Source: Clostridiales bacterium (GTDB taxonomy: Bacteria > Bacillota > Clostridia > Lachnospirales > Lachnospiraceae). From it: a DNA stretch of 64,000 bases. Shown here piece by piece: positions 16,693 through 26,834 of this stretch. The notes under the pieces were generated by a model that was not told where the DNA came from, searched no databases, and saw nothing but the letters and a program-made list of their open reading frames with translations. A program made the translations under genes and the position numbers. The DNA is taken from NCBI GenBank assembly GCA_012520645.1, contig JAAYNV010000027.1, forward strand, positions 62,001-126,000. Direction: 5' to 3'. Each line of letters starts with the position of its first letter. The first letter of the stretch is position 1.

Positions 16693-18685
16693 TGGAAAAG
16701 GACCGATACATGTAGCATTTGTAGGAAATCCAAATTGCGGTAAGACGACGCTTTTTAATGCAGTGACCGGATCAAAGCTAAAGGTGGCAAACTGGCCGGG
16801 CGTTACCGTGGAGAAAAAGGAGGGCTATGCACAGTATGAGGGAGAGGAACTGGTTTGTATTGATACACCGGGCATCTATTCGCTGACCTGCTATACAATC
16901 GAAGAAAAGGTAACCAGACAGTGCGTTATGGATGATGAGATCGATGTGATCGTAAACGTGGTGGATGCTTCCAGTCTGGAGCGGAATCTGTATCTGACCT
17001 TACAGCTATTGGAACTTGGAAAGCCGATGGTGCTGGCTCTCAATATGATGGATATTGTACAGGAACGCGGAATGGAGATTGATCTTCACAGAATGCCGGA
17101 AATGTTAGGTGATATCGCTGTTATTCCGGTATCGGCAGCCAGGCGGAGCGGAATCACAACCTTGCTTCATGCAGTGGTTCATCATTATAAGGAGGGACCG
17201 AAAGGGGATATCCTACACTATAATGAGGAAATTGAAGATAAAATCGCCAAGCTGGAGGTCATGATGCAGGCACATTATCCGGCGCATTCCTCGGTTCGCT
17301 GGCATGCCATTAAGCTTCTTGAGAATGATGAAGAGGTCAAAAAAGAACATCCAATCCAGACGATTAATGTCGTGGAAAGGAGCTATGAGAAGGAAATCAT
17401 TCAGCGGAAGTATGAATACATAGAACAGATCGTAAAGGAAGTTCTGTTTCACAGGGAAAAAAAGGCAGCTTCCACAGACCGGATCGACAGACTGCTTACC
17501 CATCCGGTATTGGGGATACCGATGTTTTTATATATTATGGGACTGGTGTTCTTTCTGACATTTACGGTAGGAGATGCTTTAAAAGGTATCTTTGAGGCAG
17601 CACTGGCAGTCTTTTCAGATGCGGCAGCAGGCATGCTGTCTTCCATTGGAGCAGCAGAATGGCTGCGATCATTGATTGTGGATGGAATCATCGCAGGAGT
17701 GGGAGGCATCCTGACCTTTATTCCCAATATCTTTATTCTGTTTCTGGCACTTGCGATTCTGGAGGATTCCGGTTATATGTCCCGTGTGGCATATGTTATG
17801 GATTCTCTGATGGGTAAGGTTGGACTTTCCGGTAAGGCGTTTTTGCCGATGATTTTAGGCTTTGGTTGTACTGTTCCAGCGATCATGGCAACTAGGGCAC
17901 TGGAAACGGAACACGACAGGCGGAAAACGATGATCGTTACACCATTTATGTCCTGTTCAGCACGTCTGCCGATTTATGTGCTGTTTTCCGAAATGTTTTT
18001 TTCAGAGCACGCAGGACTCGTCGCTTTTTCCATGTATGTGATCGGTATGGTGGCAGCTATTTTGACAGCTCTTATTTTAAACAGAATCGAAAAGGGAAGA
18101 GTCAATGATTCTCTGTTGATTGAACTGCCGGAATATAAGAGACCGAATACCAGAACAATCCGTATTTATGTCTGGAACAAACTAAAGGATTATTTGACCA
18201 AGGCAGGAACAACTATTTTTCTTGCATCCATCGTGATCTGGTTTGTGCTCAATTTCGGCATGGGCGGAAGAGTGGAAAGTCCGGCGGAGAGCTTCGGGGC
18301 CATGATCGGACATGTGCTGTCGCCGCTTTTGGCGCCGGCGGGACTTAATATGTGGCAGATTGTTGTAGCACTGATTTCCGGTGTTTCAGCAAAGGAGGTT
18401 GTGGTATCCAGTTTTGCCGTGCTGTTTGGCGTAACCAACGCAAATTCTGCGGCGGGAATGCAGACTATTGTGGAAAATATTCATGCCGTTAATCCGAATT
18501 TCGGACCAGTCAATGCGTATGCTTTAATGGTATTTTGTTTGTTGTATGTACCATGTGCGGCAACCATAGCAACCATCAAAAAGGAGAGTAATTCCTGGAA
18601 GTTTACAGCTGGGATGGTAATATTCCAGATTCTGTTTGCATGGGTGGCAGCCACGCTGGTTTTTCAAATTGGGAGTCTCCTTTGA
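16679..18685 (+). CDS. feoB: Ferrous iron transporter FeoB
   Basis: A 668-residue GTPase-coupled membrane protein that imports Fe(II). The N-terminal G domain has G1 GNPNCGKT (residues 16-23), the switch region NWPGVTVEKKEG, G3 DTPG and G4 NMMD; a helical GDI-like region follows to about 270 and then a membrane domain with two Gate motifs (GFGCTVPAIMATR and SGVSAKEVVVSSF). I moved the start from 16637 to ATG 16679 because the conserved sequence begins there. It is followed by about 120 bp and then an iron-rich hydrogenase gene. Confidence 0.97.
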   Translation: MTQINGKGPIHVAFVGNPNCGKTTLFNAVTGSKLKVANWPGVTVEKKEGYAQYEGEELVCIDTPGIYSLTCYTIEEKVTRQCVMDDEIDVIVNVVDASSLERNLYLTLQLLELGKPMVLALNMMDIVQERGMEIDLHRMPEMLGDIAVIPVSAARRSGITTLLHAVVHHYKEGPKGDILHYNEEIEDKIAKLEVMMQAHYPAHSSVRWHAIKLLENDEEVKKEHPIQTINVVERSYEKEIIQRKYEYIEQIVKEVLFHREKKAASTDRIDRLLTHPVLGIPMFLYIMGLVFFLTFTVGDALKGIFEAALAVFSDAAAGMLSSIGAAEWLRSLIVDGIIAGVGGILTFIPNIFILFLALAILEDSGYMSRVAYVMDSLMGKVGLSGKAFLPMILGFGCTVPAIMATRALETEHDRRKTMIVTPFMSCSARLPIYVLFSEMFFSEHAGLVAFSMYVIGMVAAILTALILNRIEKGRVNDSLLIELPEYKRPNTRTIRIYVWNKLKDYLTKAGTTIFLASIVIWFVLNFGMGGRVESPAESFGAMIGHVLSPLLAPAGLNMWQIVVALISGVSAKEVVVSSFAVLFGVTNANSAAGMQTIVENIHAVNPNFGPVNAYALMVFCLLYVPCAATIATIKKESNSWKFTAGMVIFQILFAWVAATLVFQIGSLL

Positions 18686-18808
18686 TAAAAAAATAACAAT
18701 TTCGGGAAAAGCCCTTGATTTCCCTGCCTGTTTGTGTGAAAATAGGAAAGGATAAAAAAGCGTAGATTTTCGCTTTATTTTATGGAAAAGAAAGGTTAGG
18801 GAACACAT

Positions 18809-20293
18809 ATGAGAGGAATTGAAACACAGGTCCGTAAAATGCGTCGCCGGGTATTTATGGAAGTGGCAAAGCTGGCCTATGAATCAAAGAATCTGATTGA
18901 TGACATGGAAGCACTTCCATATAAAATTGTGGATTATGATGAGTCCGTATATCGTGAAAGCATCTATAGAGAGCGTGCGATTGTCCGGGAAAGACTCCGC
19001 CTTGCCATGGGCATGAGTCTCAGACCCGAAAATCAGCCGGTGCATGTGACACAGGGACTGGAGGAAAGCAATATTTCCGAAAAATACTATGAGCCGCCGT
19101 TAATGCAGGTAATTCCGTCGGCATGTAATTCCTGTCCTGAGAATCGCTATGAAGTAACCAATAAATGTATGGGCTGTGTGGCGCATCCGTGCCGGGAGGT
19201 CTGTCCACGCGGTGCCATCAGTATGGTAAACGGAAAATCATATATTGATCAGGAGAAATGTATCCGCTGCGGTAAGTGTAAGTCGATCTGTCCGTATGAT
19301 GCGATTTCCCATCAGGTACGTCCTTGTGCAGCGGCATGCGGTGTTGGTGCCATTAAAAATGATGAAAAAGGAAGAGCCTGTATCGACAATGAAAAATGTG
19401 TATCCTGTGGTCAGTGTATGGTAAATTGTCCGTTTGGCGCAATTGCAGATAAATCACAGATTTTTCAGTTGATTCGTGCCATGCAGGCAGGCGGTAAGAT
19501 TATTGCGCAGGTAGCACCTGCATTTGTAGGACAGTTTGGTCCCAAGGTGACCCCGGATATGTTAAAAACCGCATTGAAAGAGCTTGGCTTCGCCGATGTC
19601 TATGAGACGGCGATCGGAGCGGATCAGGGAGCCATTGCAGAGGCTGAACATTATGTACATGAGGTGGCAACCGGAAAGCTTCCGTTCCTCCTGACCTCCT
19701 GCTGTCCATCATGGTCGGTTCTTGCAAAGAAATTTTTCCCGGAAACGATTGATAATATTTCCAATGCACTGACTCCAATGGTGGCAACGGCAAGAATTAT
19801 TAAAAAGGAGCATCCGGATGCACAGGTCGTATTTATTGGACCGTGTGCGTCGAAGAAGCTGGAAGCATCCAGAAGAACGGTACGATCGGATGTGGATTTT
19901 GTTATTACGTTTGAAGAACTGGCAGGAATGTTCGAAGCAAAGGGAATTTTGTTAGAAGAAATTCAGGCGATGGATGAACTGCACGGAGCCACTTCGGCTG
20001 GACGCGGATACGGTGTAGCTGGTGGTGTGGCAAGTGCGATTGAGGAATGTATTCGGGAGTATTATCCGGATGTGGAGGTCAATATTGAGCATGCCGAAAG
20101 TCTGGCAGAATGTAAGAAGATGCTGATGCTTGCCAAGGCAGGCAAGAAGAACGGCTGTCTGATTGAAGGTATGGCATGCCCGGGCGGTTGTATTGCCGGA
20201 GCCGGAACGAATATTCCGATTGTACAGGCACAGAAGGAAGTAAAGAACTTTAAGGATGCGGCGGCTGAAAGATTACCGCATCCGGAAAGTTAA
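18809..20293 (+). CDS. [FeFe] hydrogenase, monomeric, ferredoxin-type clusters (group B-like)
   Basis: A 494-residue enzyme that interconverts protons and H2 with an H-cluster. The N-terminal helix region is followed by Cys-rich ferredoxin-like segments: CMGCVAHPCREVC, CIRCGKCKSICP and CVSCGQCMVNCP, enough for three or more [4Fe-4S] clusters. The H-cluster domain carries TSCCPSW (about 295), GPCASKK (about 344) and EGMACPGGC (about 453). The second motif has Gly where most biochemically studied enzymes have Met (MPCxxKK), which fits the less-studied group B proteins of Clostridia. No NADH or small-subunit partner is nearby. It lies downstream of feoAB. The role in fermentation, H2 evolution or sensing, is open. 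Confidence 0.93.
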   Translation: MRGIETQVRKMRRRVFMEVAKLAYESKNLIDDMEALPYKIVDYDESVYRESIYRERAIVRERLRLAMGMSLRPENQPVHVTQGLEESNISEKYYEPPLMQVIPSACNSCPENRYEVTNKCMGCVAHPCREVCPRGAISMVNGKSYIDQEKCIRCGKCKSICPYDAISHQVRPCAAACGVGAIKNDEKGRACIDNEKCVSCGQCMVNCPFGAIADKSQIFQLIRAMQAGGKIIAQVAPAFVGQFGPKVTPDMLKTALKELGFADVYETAIGADQGAIAEAEHYVHEVATGKLPFLLTSCCPSWSVLAKKFFPETIDNISNALTPMVATARIIKKEHPDAQVVFIGPCASKKLEASRRTVRSDVDFVITFEELAGMFEAKGILLEEIQAMDELHGATSAGRGYGVAGGVASAIEECIREYYPDVEVNIEHAESLAECKKMLMLAKAGKKNGCLIEGMACPGGCIAGAGTNIPIVQAQKEVKNFKDAAAERLPHPES

Positions 20294-20346
20294 GATAGAC
20301 TGCGCAATTTGCAGAAAGTCAGACAAGAAAGGTATGGTTATTTACA

Positions 20347-21801
20347 ATGGGAAAAATAAGAACACGTTTTGCACCGAGCCCGACAGGACGTATGCATGTA
20401 GGAAATTTGAGAACAGCACTTTATGCGTATCTGATCACAAAGCATGAAAACGGAGATTTTATTCTCCGTATTGAGGATACCGATCAGGAGCGTTATGTGG
20501 AAGGCGCGGTTGATATTATTTACCGTACGCTGCAGAAGACCGGACTGATCCATGATGAGGGACCGGACAAGGACGGTGGTGTTGGTCCTTATGTACAGAG
20601 TGAAAGACAGGAACAGGGCATCTATCTGGAATATGCCAAGAAGCTGATTGAGAAAGGGGAGGCATATTACTGCTTCTGTGATAAAGAGCGTCTGGCAAGT
20701 CTGACACAAGAGGTGGCAGGAAAAGAAATTACGGTGTATGACAAGCATTGTCTGCATTTGTCCAAGGAAGAAATCGAAGAGAAGTTAGCAGCAGGAGTGC
20801 CGTATGTAATCCGTCAGAATAATCCAAAGGAAGGAACCACGACTTTCCATGATGATATTTATGGAGATATTACCGTGGAAAATGCGGAACTGGATGACAT
20901 GATTCTTATTAAATCGGACGGATATCCGACCTACAATTTTGCAAATGTAGTGGACGATCATTTGATGGGAATCACCCATGTGGTCAGAGGAAACGAATAT
21001 CTTTCTTCTTCCCCGCGTTATAACAGACTGTATGAGGCCTTCGGATGGGAAGTGCCGACCTATGTGCATTGTCCGTTAATTACCGACGAGCAGCATCAGA
21101 AGCTTTCCAAACGATGCGGACATTCCTCGTATGAGGATCTGATCGAACAGGGCTTTTTAACGGAGGCGATTGTAAACTTTGTGGCACTGCTGGGATGGAG
21201 TCCGGCAGGAACCGAAGAAATTTTTTCACTGGAAGAGCTGGTAGAGAAATTTGACTATCATCACATCAACAAGTCTCCGGCAGTCTTTGACTATACGAAA
21301 CTGCGGTGGATGAACGGGGAATATATCAAACGGATGGATTTTGACCGTTTTTATGAGATGGCGCTTCCGGTCATACAGGAGACCATTCATAAGGAACTGG
21401 ATTTTAAGAAGATTGCAGAGATGGTTAAGACCCGTATAGAGGTTCTTCCGGATATCAGAGATCATATTGATTTCTTTGAAGAACTGCCGGAATATGATAT
21501 TGCAATGTATACCCATAAGAAGATGAAGACTACGGCAGAATCTTCGCTGGAGGTATTAAAGGAGCTGCTTCCCCGCCTGGAGGCACAGGAGGATTACAGC
21601 AACGATGCACTGTATAAGCTTCTGACCGATTATGTGGCAGAGAAGGAGTGCAAGAACGGTTATGTGATGTGGCCGGTGAGAACTGCAGTTTCCGGCAAGC
21701 AGATGACCCCTGCCGGAGCAACCGAAATTATGGAGGTGCTCGGCAAAGAAGAATCCATTAAACGTATTCAAAAAGGAATTGAACTGTTAGAAAATGCCTG
21801 A
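20347..21801 (+). CDS. gltX: Glutamyl-tRNA synthetase
   Basis: A 484-residue class I aminoacyl-tRNA synthetase that charges tRNA-Glu. The HIGH-equivalent is [15 protein letters not shown] (about residues 9-23) and the KMSKS-equivalent is KLSKRCG (about 252). The C-terminal all-helical anticodon-binding domain is complete. The start ATG 20347 is preceded by AGAAAGG. It overlaps the helicase gene by 8 bases, an arrangement that implies cotranslation. Confidence 0.97.
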   Translation: MGKIRTRFAPSPTGRMHVGNLRTALYAYLITKHENGDFILRIEDTDQERYVEGAVDIIYRTLQKTGLIHDEGPDKDGGVGPYVQSERQEQGIYLEYAKKLIEKGEAYYCFCDKERLASLTQEVAGKEITVYDKHCLHLSKEEIEEKLAAGVPYVIRQNNPKEGTTTFHDDIYGDITVENAELDDMILIKSDGYPTYNFANVVDDHLMGITHVVRGNEYLSSSPRYNRLYEAFGWEVPTYVHCPLITDEQHQKLSKRCGHSSYEDLIEQGFLTEAIVNFVALLGWSPAGTEEIFSLEELVEKFDYHHINKSPAVFDYTKLRWMNGEYIKRMDFDRFYEMALPVIQETIHKELDFKKIAEMVKTRIEVLPDIRDHIDFFEELPEYDIAMYTHKKMKTTAESSLEVLKELLPRLEAQEDYSNDALYKLLTDYVAEKECKNGYVMWPVRTAVSGKQMTPAGATEIMEVLGKEESIKRIQKGIELLENA

Positions 21802-23695
21802 TTTATCTGAAAACATATCTCAGTCTATGGCAATCAGCCACTTTCAGGGACCGGCGCTTGTGCTCGCCGGTCCGGGAAGCGGCAAGACTTTCACGATTAC
21901 CAAACGAATCCAGTATTTAATAGAACAATGTAAGGTGAAACCGGAGCATATTCTGGTGGTGACTTTTACCAGAGCTGCAGCTTCAGAAATGAAGGAGCGG
22001 TTTTTAAAGCTGACCGGAGAAAAAAGCAGTGAAGTGAGCTTTGGAACATTTCATGCCTGTTTTTATTCGATTTTAAGAAGAGCCTGTTATCCGGCAAAGC
22101 TGGAGCTTTTGAGTGAGCAGGAAAAGCGTATCCGGGTCAGAGAGGCTGTGCGCCGCTATGAGCAGGAAGAACAGGAAATCAATCAGGACAGCGGCAGCAA
22201 AGCTGGCAGACGCTTTTGGACTGAACTGTCTCCTGAATCAGAAGAAAGTCTTTTACAGGATCTGTCACGTTATAAAAACAGTGGGCAGAAGATGTCTGCG
22301 TATGAGCCGCTCAGTGTAAAAAAGGAAATGCTTGCCTATGTCTGGAAGGAACTGGAACAGTATAAGCAGCTGGTGCACCGGATTGATTTTGATGACATGG
22401 CAATTCAGTGCTATACCCTATTTTTAAAACAACCGGAGCTTTTAAAGCAGTGGCAGGAGAAGTTTCAGTATATTCTGGTGGACGAGTTTCAGGACATTAA
22501 TGAACTGCAGTATCGTGTCATGTGTCTGCTTGCCGGAGAGAAAAAGAACTTGTTTATGGTTGGGGACGATGACCAGTCAATTTATGGATTTCGGGGAGCC
22601 AGACCGGAAATTATGAAAAGAGTACTACGGGACTTCCCGGAATGCAGTACCATGCTGTTAGAACAAAATTACCGGAGCAGCGGCAATATTATCAGGGCCG
22701 CCGGATATGTCATACGGGAGAACAAAAACCGGATGGCAAAGGAAATCCGTGCAGTGCGGGATGCGGGACAGTCAGTCCGCATCCGGGAGTTTGAGAGCAG
22801 ACAGGATGAAACGGAATTTTTGATGCAGGAGCTTTCGGCATTATGGCAGAAAGAAAAAGAAACGGGAAATGCGGAGCGTAAAATACTGGAGGATACCGCG
22901 GTTATTTTCCGTACGAACCGGGAAATGGCAGACTTTGCTGGACATCTTATAAAAAAGGGAATTCCATTTTCCATGAAAGAGACCGGGAGAAATATGTTTG
23001 ACACGGCAGTTGCCAGAGATATCCGTACCTATCTGCGTTTTGCCCAGGGGGAACGTTACCGGAATGATTTCTATCAGATTATGAACAGACCGCTCCGGTA
23101 TATTCCAAGGGATATTGTAAAAGGACATACCGTACATCTCGGTAAGCTTCTGCATGATTGTGAGCGGTATTATCCGGGGCTTGTGGAGGAAGTGGAAAAA
23201 TTTTCTGAGGATATGGAGCGGATGAGCACGATGCAGCCGTATGCGGCAATTCGTTATCTGCGTAAGGGGGTCGGCTATGATGAGCACATCCGGACTATGC
23301 CGGATGCAGAGGATAAGCTGGAACTGGCAGAGCAGATTACCGACAGCGCCAGGGGGTATGCAACACTGGCAGAATGGGAAAACTATATCGAAGAATATGC
23401 AGCGAAGCTGTCGGCGGCATCCAGTGACAGGGAGACGAAGGGGTGGGATGGTGTACAGATGATGACTATGCACGCTTCCAAGGGGTTGGAATATAAGAGG
23501 GTTTATCTGCCGCATTTAAATGAAGGCAGCATTCCGCACAAAAAGTCAGAGGCTTTCGAAGAACTGGAAGAGGAGCGCAGGATGCTCTATGTGAGCATGA
23601 CCAGAGCAAAGGACAGTTTGTGCATGACCTATGTAAAGGATAAACAAAAAGCAGCATCCAGATTTCTGGAGCCGCTTTTAAAAGGGAAGATCTAG
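21794..23695 (+). CDS. UvrD/PcrA-like superfamily 1 DNA helicase
   Basis: A 633-residue 3'-5' helicase of the UvrD/Rep/PcrA group, active in DNA repair or replication restart. Motifs: [13 protein letters not shown] (Walker A, near 28), TFTRAA (Ia), VDEFQDIN (II, about 229), [13 protein letters not shown] (III), EQNYRSS (IV), [15 protein letters not shown] (V, about 557) and YVSMTRAK (VI). It is about 100 residues shorter than PcrA, with the C-terminal extension missing, as in the short UvrD-like helicases common in Lachnospiraceae. ATG 21794 lies within the end of gltX. Confidence 0.92.
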   Translation: MPDLSENISQSMAISHFQGPALVLAGPGSGKTFTITKRIQYLIEQCKVKPEHILVVTFTRAAASEMKERFLKLTGEKSSEVSFGTFHACFYSILRRACYPAKLELLSEQEKRIRVREAVRRYEQEEQEINQDSGSKAGRRFWTELSPESEESLLQDLSRYKNSGQKMSAYEPLSVKKEMLAYVWKELEQYKQLVHRIDFDDMAIQCYTLFLKQPELLKQWQEKFQYILVDEFQDINELQYRVMCLLAGEKKNLFMVGDDDQSIYGFRGARPEIMKRVLRDFPECSTMLLEQNYRSSGNIIRAAGYVIRENKNRMAKEIRAVRDAGQSVRIREFESRQDETEFLMQELSALWQKEKETGNAERKILEDTAVIFRTNREMADFAGHLIKKGIPFSMKETGRNMFDTAVARDIRTYLRFAQGERYRNDFYQIMNRPLRYIPRDIVKGHTVHLGKLLHDCERYYPGLVEEVEKFSEDMERMSTMQPYAAIRYLRKGVGYDEHIRTMPDAEDKLELAEQITDSARGYATLAEWENYIEEYAAKLSAASSDRETKGWDGVQMMTMHASKGLEYKRVYLPHLNEGSIPHKKSEAFEELEEERRMLYVSMTRAKDSLCMTYVKDKQKAASRFLEPLLKGKI

Positions 23696-23715
23696 TATAG
23701 AAGGACGTTGGGAGA

Positions 23716-24042
23716 CTATTCACCGTCTACCAGTTCATCAAATTCGGCGTTGTCCAGATATTCATCAAAGGCATCCGATACCATTTCGTATTCCTCATCG
23801 TCTTCGATGTACTGAAGCTCCGGTTCCGCATTGACATTATTTTCATCTTCAAAATAGCGGTAGAACCAGACTTCTCCGTCCTCATTTTTACCGTCCTCAT
23901 TGAGCGGGAGCAGTACAATATAGTCCTGCTTCTGCACCGTAAGGATCGTTACGATACCACAGGTCACATTGCTACCGTCTTCTAACTCCAGATCTACGGT
24001 CATTTCTTCGTCGTTAAAATCAATATCATTGTTATTTCCCAT
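23716..24042 (-). CDS. DUF1292 domain protein
   Basis: A 108-residue, very acidic soluble protein (DFNDEEMTVDLELEDG, YRYFEDENN, IEDDEEYEMVSDAFDEYLD). The pattern of a short beta-rich core followed by an acidic tail is that of DUF1292, a family of unknown function in Firmicutes. It is encoded convergently to the helicase and divergently to the debranching-like gene, with AAGGAGAGG before its ATG. Confidence 0.82.
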   Translation of the reverse strand: MGNNNDIDFNDEEMTVDLELEDGSNVTCGIVTILTVQKQDYIVLLPLNEDGKNEDGEVWFYRYFEDENNVNAEPELQYIEDDEEYEMVSDAFDEYLDNAEFDELVDGE

Positions 24043-24200
24043 TGTTGTACCTCTCCTTCGTTTTTTTTATTGTAGCTGATATCGAACAGAAGTGCAACCG
24101 GAAGAACAGTCAGCCTTAATGAAAAATCTTTTCCGATTGCATGATATGTGATAATATAGAGTTATATGAGTTTACGACAGAGCGTGAAAGGCGGAACAAT

Positions 24201-26216
24201 ATGCAAAAACAATTTCACTTGAAAAAGGGTACGCCATATCCGTTAGGAGTTTCAGCAGCCGGGACGCAGATTAATTTTGCGGCGGTGATGAACACAAAAG
24301 AAAAGAATGGAATACTTCTCTATGAACGCAGTACGCGAAAGCTTGCAGCCAGAATTCCGTTTTGTGCAAAGGAAAGTACAGGAAATATCTGTTGCGGGAT
24401 GTTAGAGAATTTTGAACCGGATCAATACCTGTATAATTTTTACAGTGGGGATCTGGAATATACGGATCCTTATGCAAGAGCTGTATGCGGAAACAGAAAG
24501 AAATACGGAGAATTCCGGTTATCGGATGAGTATGATTGGGAGGAAGATAACCTTCCTGAGATTCCTTATACAGAAAGCATTTTTTATCTTCTGCATGTCA
24601 GGGGATTTACAATGCACAGAACTTCCGGCGTGGAGCATAAAGGGACCTTTCTTGGGATACAGGAAAAGATTCCTTATTTGAAAGAGCTGGGTATTACTAC
24701 GCTGGAGCTGATGCCGGCCTATGAGTTTGAAGAAAAAGAGCCGAGTGTGATGAAAGAACCGATTCCTGTGCCGGAATATATGCAGGAGAGATACAGAAAT
24801 GCGCAGGATATTATCAAATCTGCAGCGCCGTTTGCAGCGGAGGAAAAGAAAAAGAAATCGGTCAGATTGAATTACTGGGGCTACAAGAGCGGAAGTTATT
24901 TTGCACCGAAGCGCTCCTATGCAGCGGGGGAACGTCCGGATGTTGAATTGAAGAATCTGATTAAGGAACTGCATCGAAATCATATGGAGATTATTCTGCA
25001 GTTTTATTTCCCAAAGGAAGTCAAACAGGGCTACATTCTGGAGGTATTAAAATACTGGATTTTGAATTATCATGTGGATGGGATTCATATCAAAGGGGAA
25101 CGGATTCCGATTACCCTGCTTGCGACAGAACCGCTTCTGGCAAACCGTAAGCTTCTCCATCATGAACTGCCTCTTCAGGAAATTTATGGAGAAGGGGAAC
25201 AGCCGGCATATCGAAATCTTGCCTTTTACCGGGATGATTTTATGTATGATATGCGTAAATATCTAAAAGGCGATGATAATATGCTGCAGTCTGTTGTGGA
25301 ATATACAAAAAGGAATACAGGCAAGGCTGCATTCATAAATTTTATGACAAACTATTATGGGTTTACGCTGGAGGATCTGGTTTCCTATGACAGAAAACAC
25401 AATGAAGCAAACGGTGAGGAGAACCATGACGGCACTGATTTTAATTTCAGTTGGAACTGTGGAGCAGAAGGAAAGACAAGGAGAAAATCGGTCAACGAAT
25501 TGAGATTAAAGCAGAAAAAGAATGCCATGACTCTTATGTTGCTTTCGCAGGGTACACCACTTATTCGTGCCGGAGATGAATTTTGTCAGACCCAGAAGGG
25601 GAATAACAACCCTTATTGCCAGGATAATGATATTTCATGGCTTCACTGGGACAGGATGGAACAGGAGAAAGAGTTTTTTGAATTTGTAAAGATGCTGATC
25701 AAGTTTCGTATGGAACAGCCTGTTTTCCATATGGAAGAACCGTTTCGTATGGTGGACTACCGTTCCTATGGTTACCCGGATCTGTCACTGCATGGTGAAG
25801 AGGCATGGAAGGCATATATGCACGGCTATGAGCATCATATCGGAATGCTTTATTGCGGCAGGTATGCAATGCCTTCGATAGAAGGGCAGGGAACCGCCGG
25901 AAAGGAAGCTGATCGTGAGAAAGCTGTAAAACAAGAACCGGCGCAGTTGTTTTATGCTGCCTATAATATGCACTGGCAGAGGCACTTTTTTGGCCTTCCG
26001 TCGTTGCCGGAGGGAGAGGAGTGGAAGCTGGTTTTTACAACGGACAACAATACATCTGAAGCGGAGCAGCTCATACGGAAACAGGAAGAAAATAAACAGG
26101 AAAAGGGCTGTAGAATCTGTATACCGCCTCGAACGATCAGTCTGTTCAAAAGTCAAAAGTCGGCACGAAAGAGCCGGAATAGAAGTAACGGAGGGAGTAA
26201 AAGGAAGAAAGCATGA
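24201..26216 (+). CDS. Glycogen-debranching/isoamylase-like protein with degenerate catalytic motifs
   Basis: A 671-residue GH13 protein related to GlgX/isoamylase, which cleaves alpha-1,6 branches of glycogen. Start at ATG 24201 with AAAGGCGG, not 24141. The scaffold is clear: a CBM48-like N domain, YNFYSGDLEYTDPYA, LNYWGYKSGSYFAPK, and the GlgX signature LVSYDRKHNEANGEENHDG. The catalytic positions are not conserved. Region II reads VDGIHIK, with Lys298 where the Asp nucleophile should be. Region IV reads NYYGFTL, with Tyr-Tyr where His-Asp stabilise the transition state. The region I DVVxNH is EIILQFYF, and the acid Glu is not in place. It is probably catalytically inactive and may bind glucan or play a structural or regulatory role. 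The C-terminus is Lys/Arg-rich. Confidence 0.85.
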   Translation: MQKQFHLKKGTPYPLGVSAAGTQINFAAVMNTKEKNGILLYERSTRKLAARIPFCAKESTGNICCGMLENFEPDQYLYNFYSGDLEYTDPYARAVCGNRKKYGEFRLSDEYDWEEDNLPEIPYTESIFYLLHVRGFTMHRTSGVEHKGTFLGIQEKIPYLKELGITTLELMPAYEFEEKEPSVMKEPIPVPEYMQERYRNAQDIIKSAAPFAAEEKKKKSVRLNYWGYKSGSYFAPKRSYAAGERPDVELKNLIKELHRNHMEIILQFYFPKEVKQGYILEVLKYWILNYHVDGIHIKGERIPITLLATEPLLANRKLLHHELPLQEIYGEGEQPAYRNLAFYRDDFMYDMRKYLKGDDNMLQSVVEYTKRNTGKAAFINFMTNYYGFTLEDLVSYDRKHNEANGEENHDGTDFNFSWNCGAEGKTRRKSVNELRLKQKKNAMTLMLLSQGTPLIRAGDEFCQTQKGNNNPYCQDNDISWLHWDRMEQEKEFFEFVKMLIKFRMEQPVFHMEEPFRMVDYRSYGYPDLSLHGEEAWKAYMHGYEHHIGMLYCGRYAMPSIEGQGTAGKEADREKAVKQEPAQLFYAAYNMHWQRHFFGLPSLPEGEEWKLVFTTDNNTSEAEQLIRKQEENKQEKGCRICIPPRTISLFKSQKSARKSRNRSNGGSKRKKA

Positions 26217-26758
26217 ACTGGTGGAAACATTTCCGGACGATTACTTATCATAAATACTTAGTCATGAAAGGATGCTTTGCAGTTGGACTTTACTGGCAGG
26301 GAATCTGTCATGATCTATCCAAATATTCTCCGGCAGAGTTTTGGGTAGGAGCAAAATACTATCAGGGGAACAGAAGCCCAAACAATGCAGAAAGAGAGGA
26401 ACTTGGTTATTCCGGAGCGTGGCTTCATCATAAGGGCAGGAACAAGCATCATTATGAGTATTGGATGGACTACTGTATCAATCAGCCGGACCGGATCATG
26501 GCGCCGTTCAGAATGCCGGAAAGATATGTGATAGAGATGTTTATGGACCGAATTGCGGCATCTAAGGTATATAATAAGGAAAAATATACAGATTCCTCTC
26601 CACTGCAATATTATCAGGGCAGTCTGGAAAAAGCACCGGATTTTTTACATGAGGATACGAGAAAGGAATTGGAACAGCTGCTTTCCATGCTGGCAGAATC
26701 AGGAGAAACGGAGACGTTTCGTTACATTCGTAAGGAGATATTAAAAAAGAGCGTATAG
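26213..26758 (+). CDS. DUF5662 family protein
   Basis: A 181-residue soluble protein rich in His, Tyr and Trp. It has a run of metal-ligand-like motifs: CHDLSKYSPAEF near residue 32, then LHHKGRNKHHYEYW near 75. The HD pair and clustered histidines resemble a small HD-like metal-binding fold, and the whole matches the pattern I know as DUF5662. Function unknown. The ATG overlaps the stop codon of the debranching-like gene by 4 bases (ATGA), so the two are translationally coupled and may act together. Confidence 0.8.
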   Translation: MNWWKHFRTITYHKYLVMKGCFAVGLYWQGICHDLSKYSPAEFWVGAKYYQGNRSPNNAEREELGYSGAWLHHKGRNKHHYEYWMDYCINQPDRIMAPFRMPERYVIEMFMDRIAASKVYNKEKYTDSSPLQYYQGSLEKAPDFLHEDTRKELEQLLSMLAESGETETFRYIRKEILKKSV

Positions 26759-26834
26759 GAAAAGACAGCAGCTGGCACAAGTGCAAGCCTTCTGACATAC
26801 ACTAGGAGTATAAAAGAAGGAGTGAAAAGAAATT

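Noticed and set aside
18740-18785. AAAGCG...CGCTTT hairpin between feoB and the hydrogenase as a terminator
   Set aside because: Only a 6-bp AT-rich stem with an interrupted T tract (TTTATTTTAT); too weak to state that transcription ends there.
22841-23515. 224-codon minus-strand ORF inside the helicase gene
   Set aside because: No start signals or motifs; complements conserved helicase domains.
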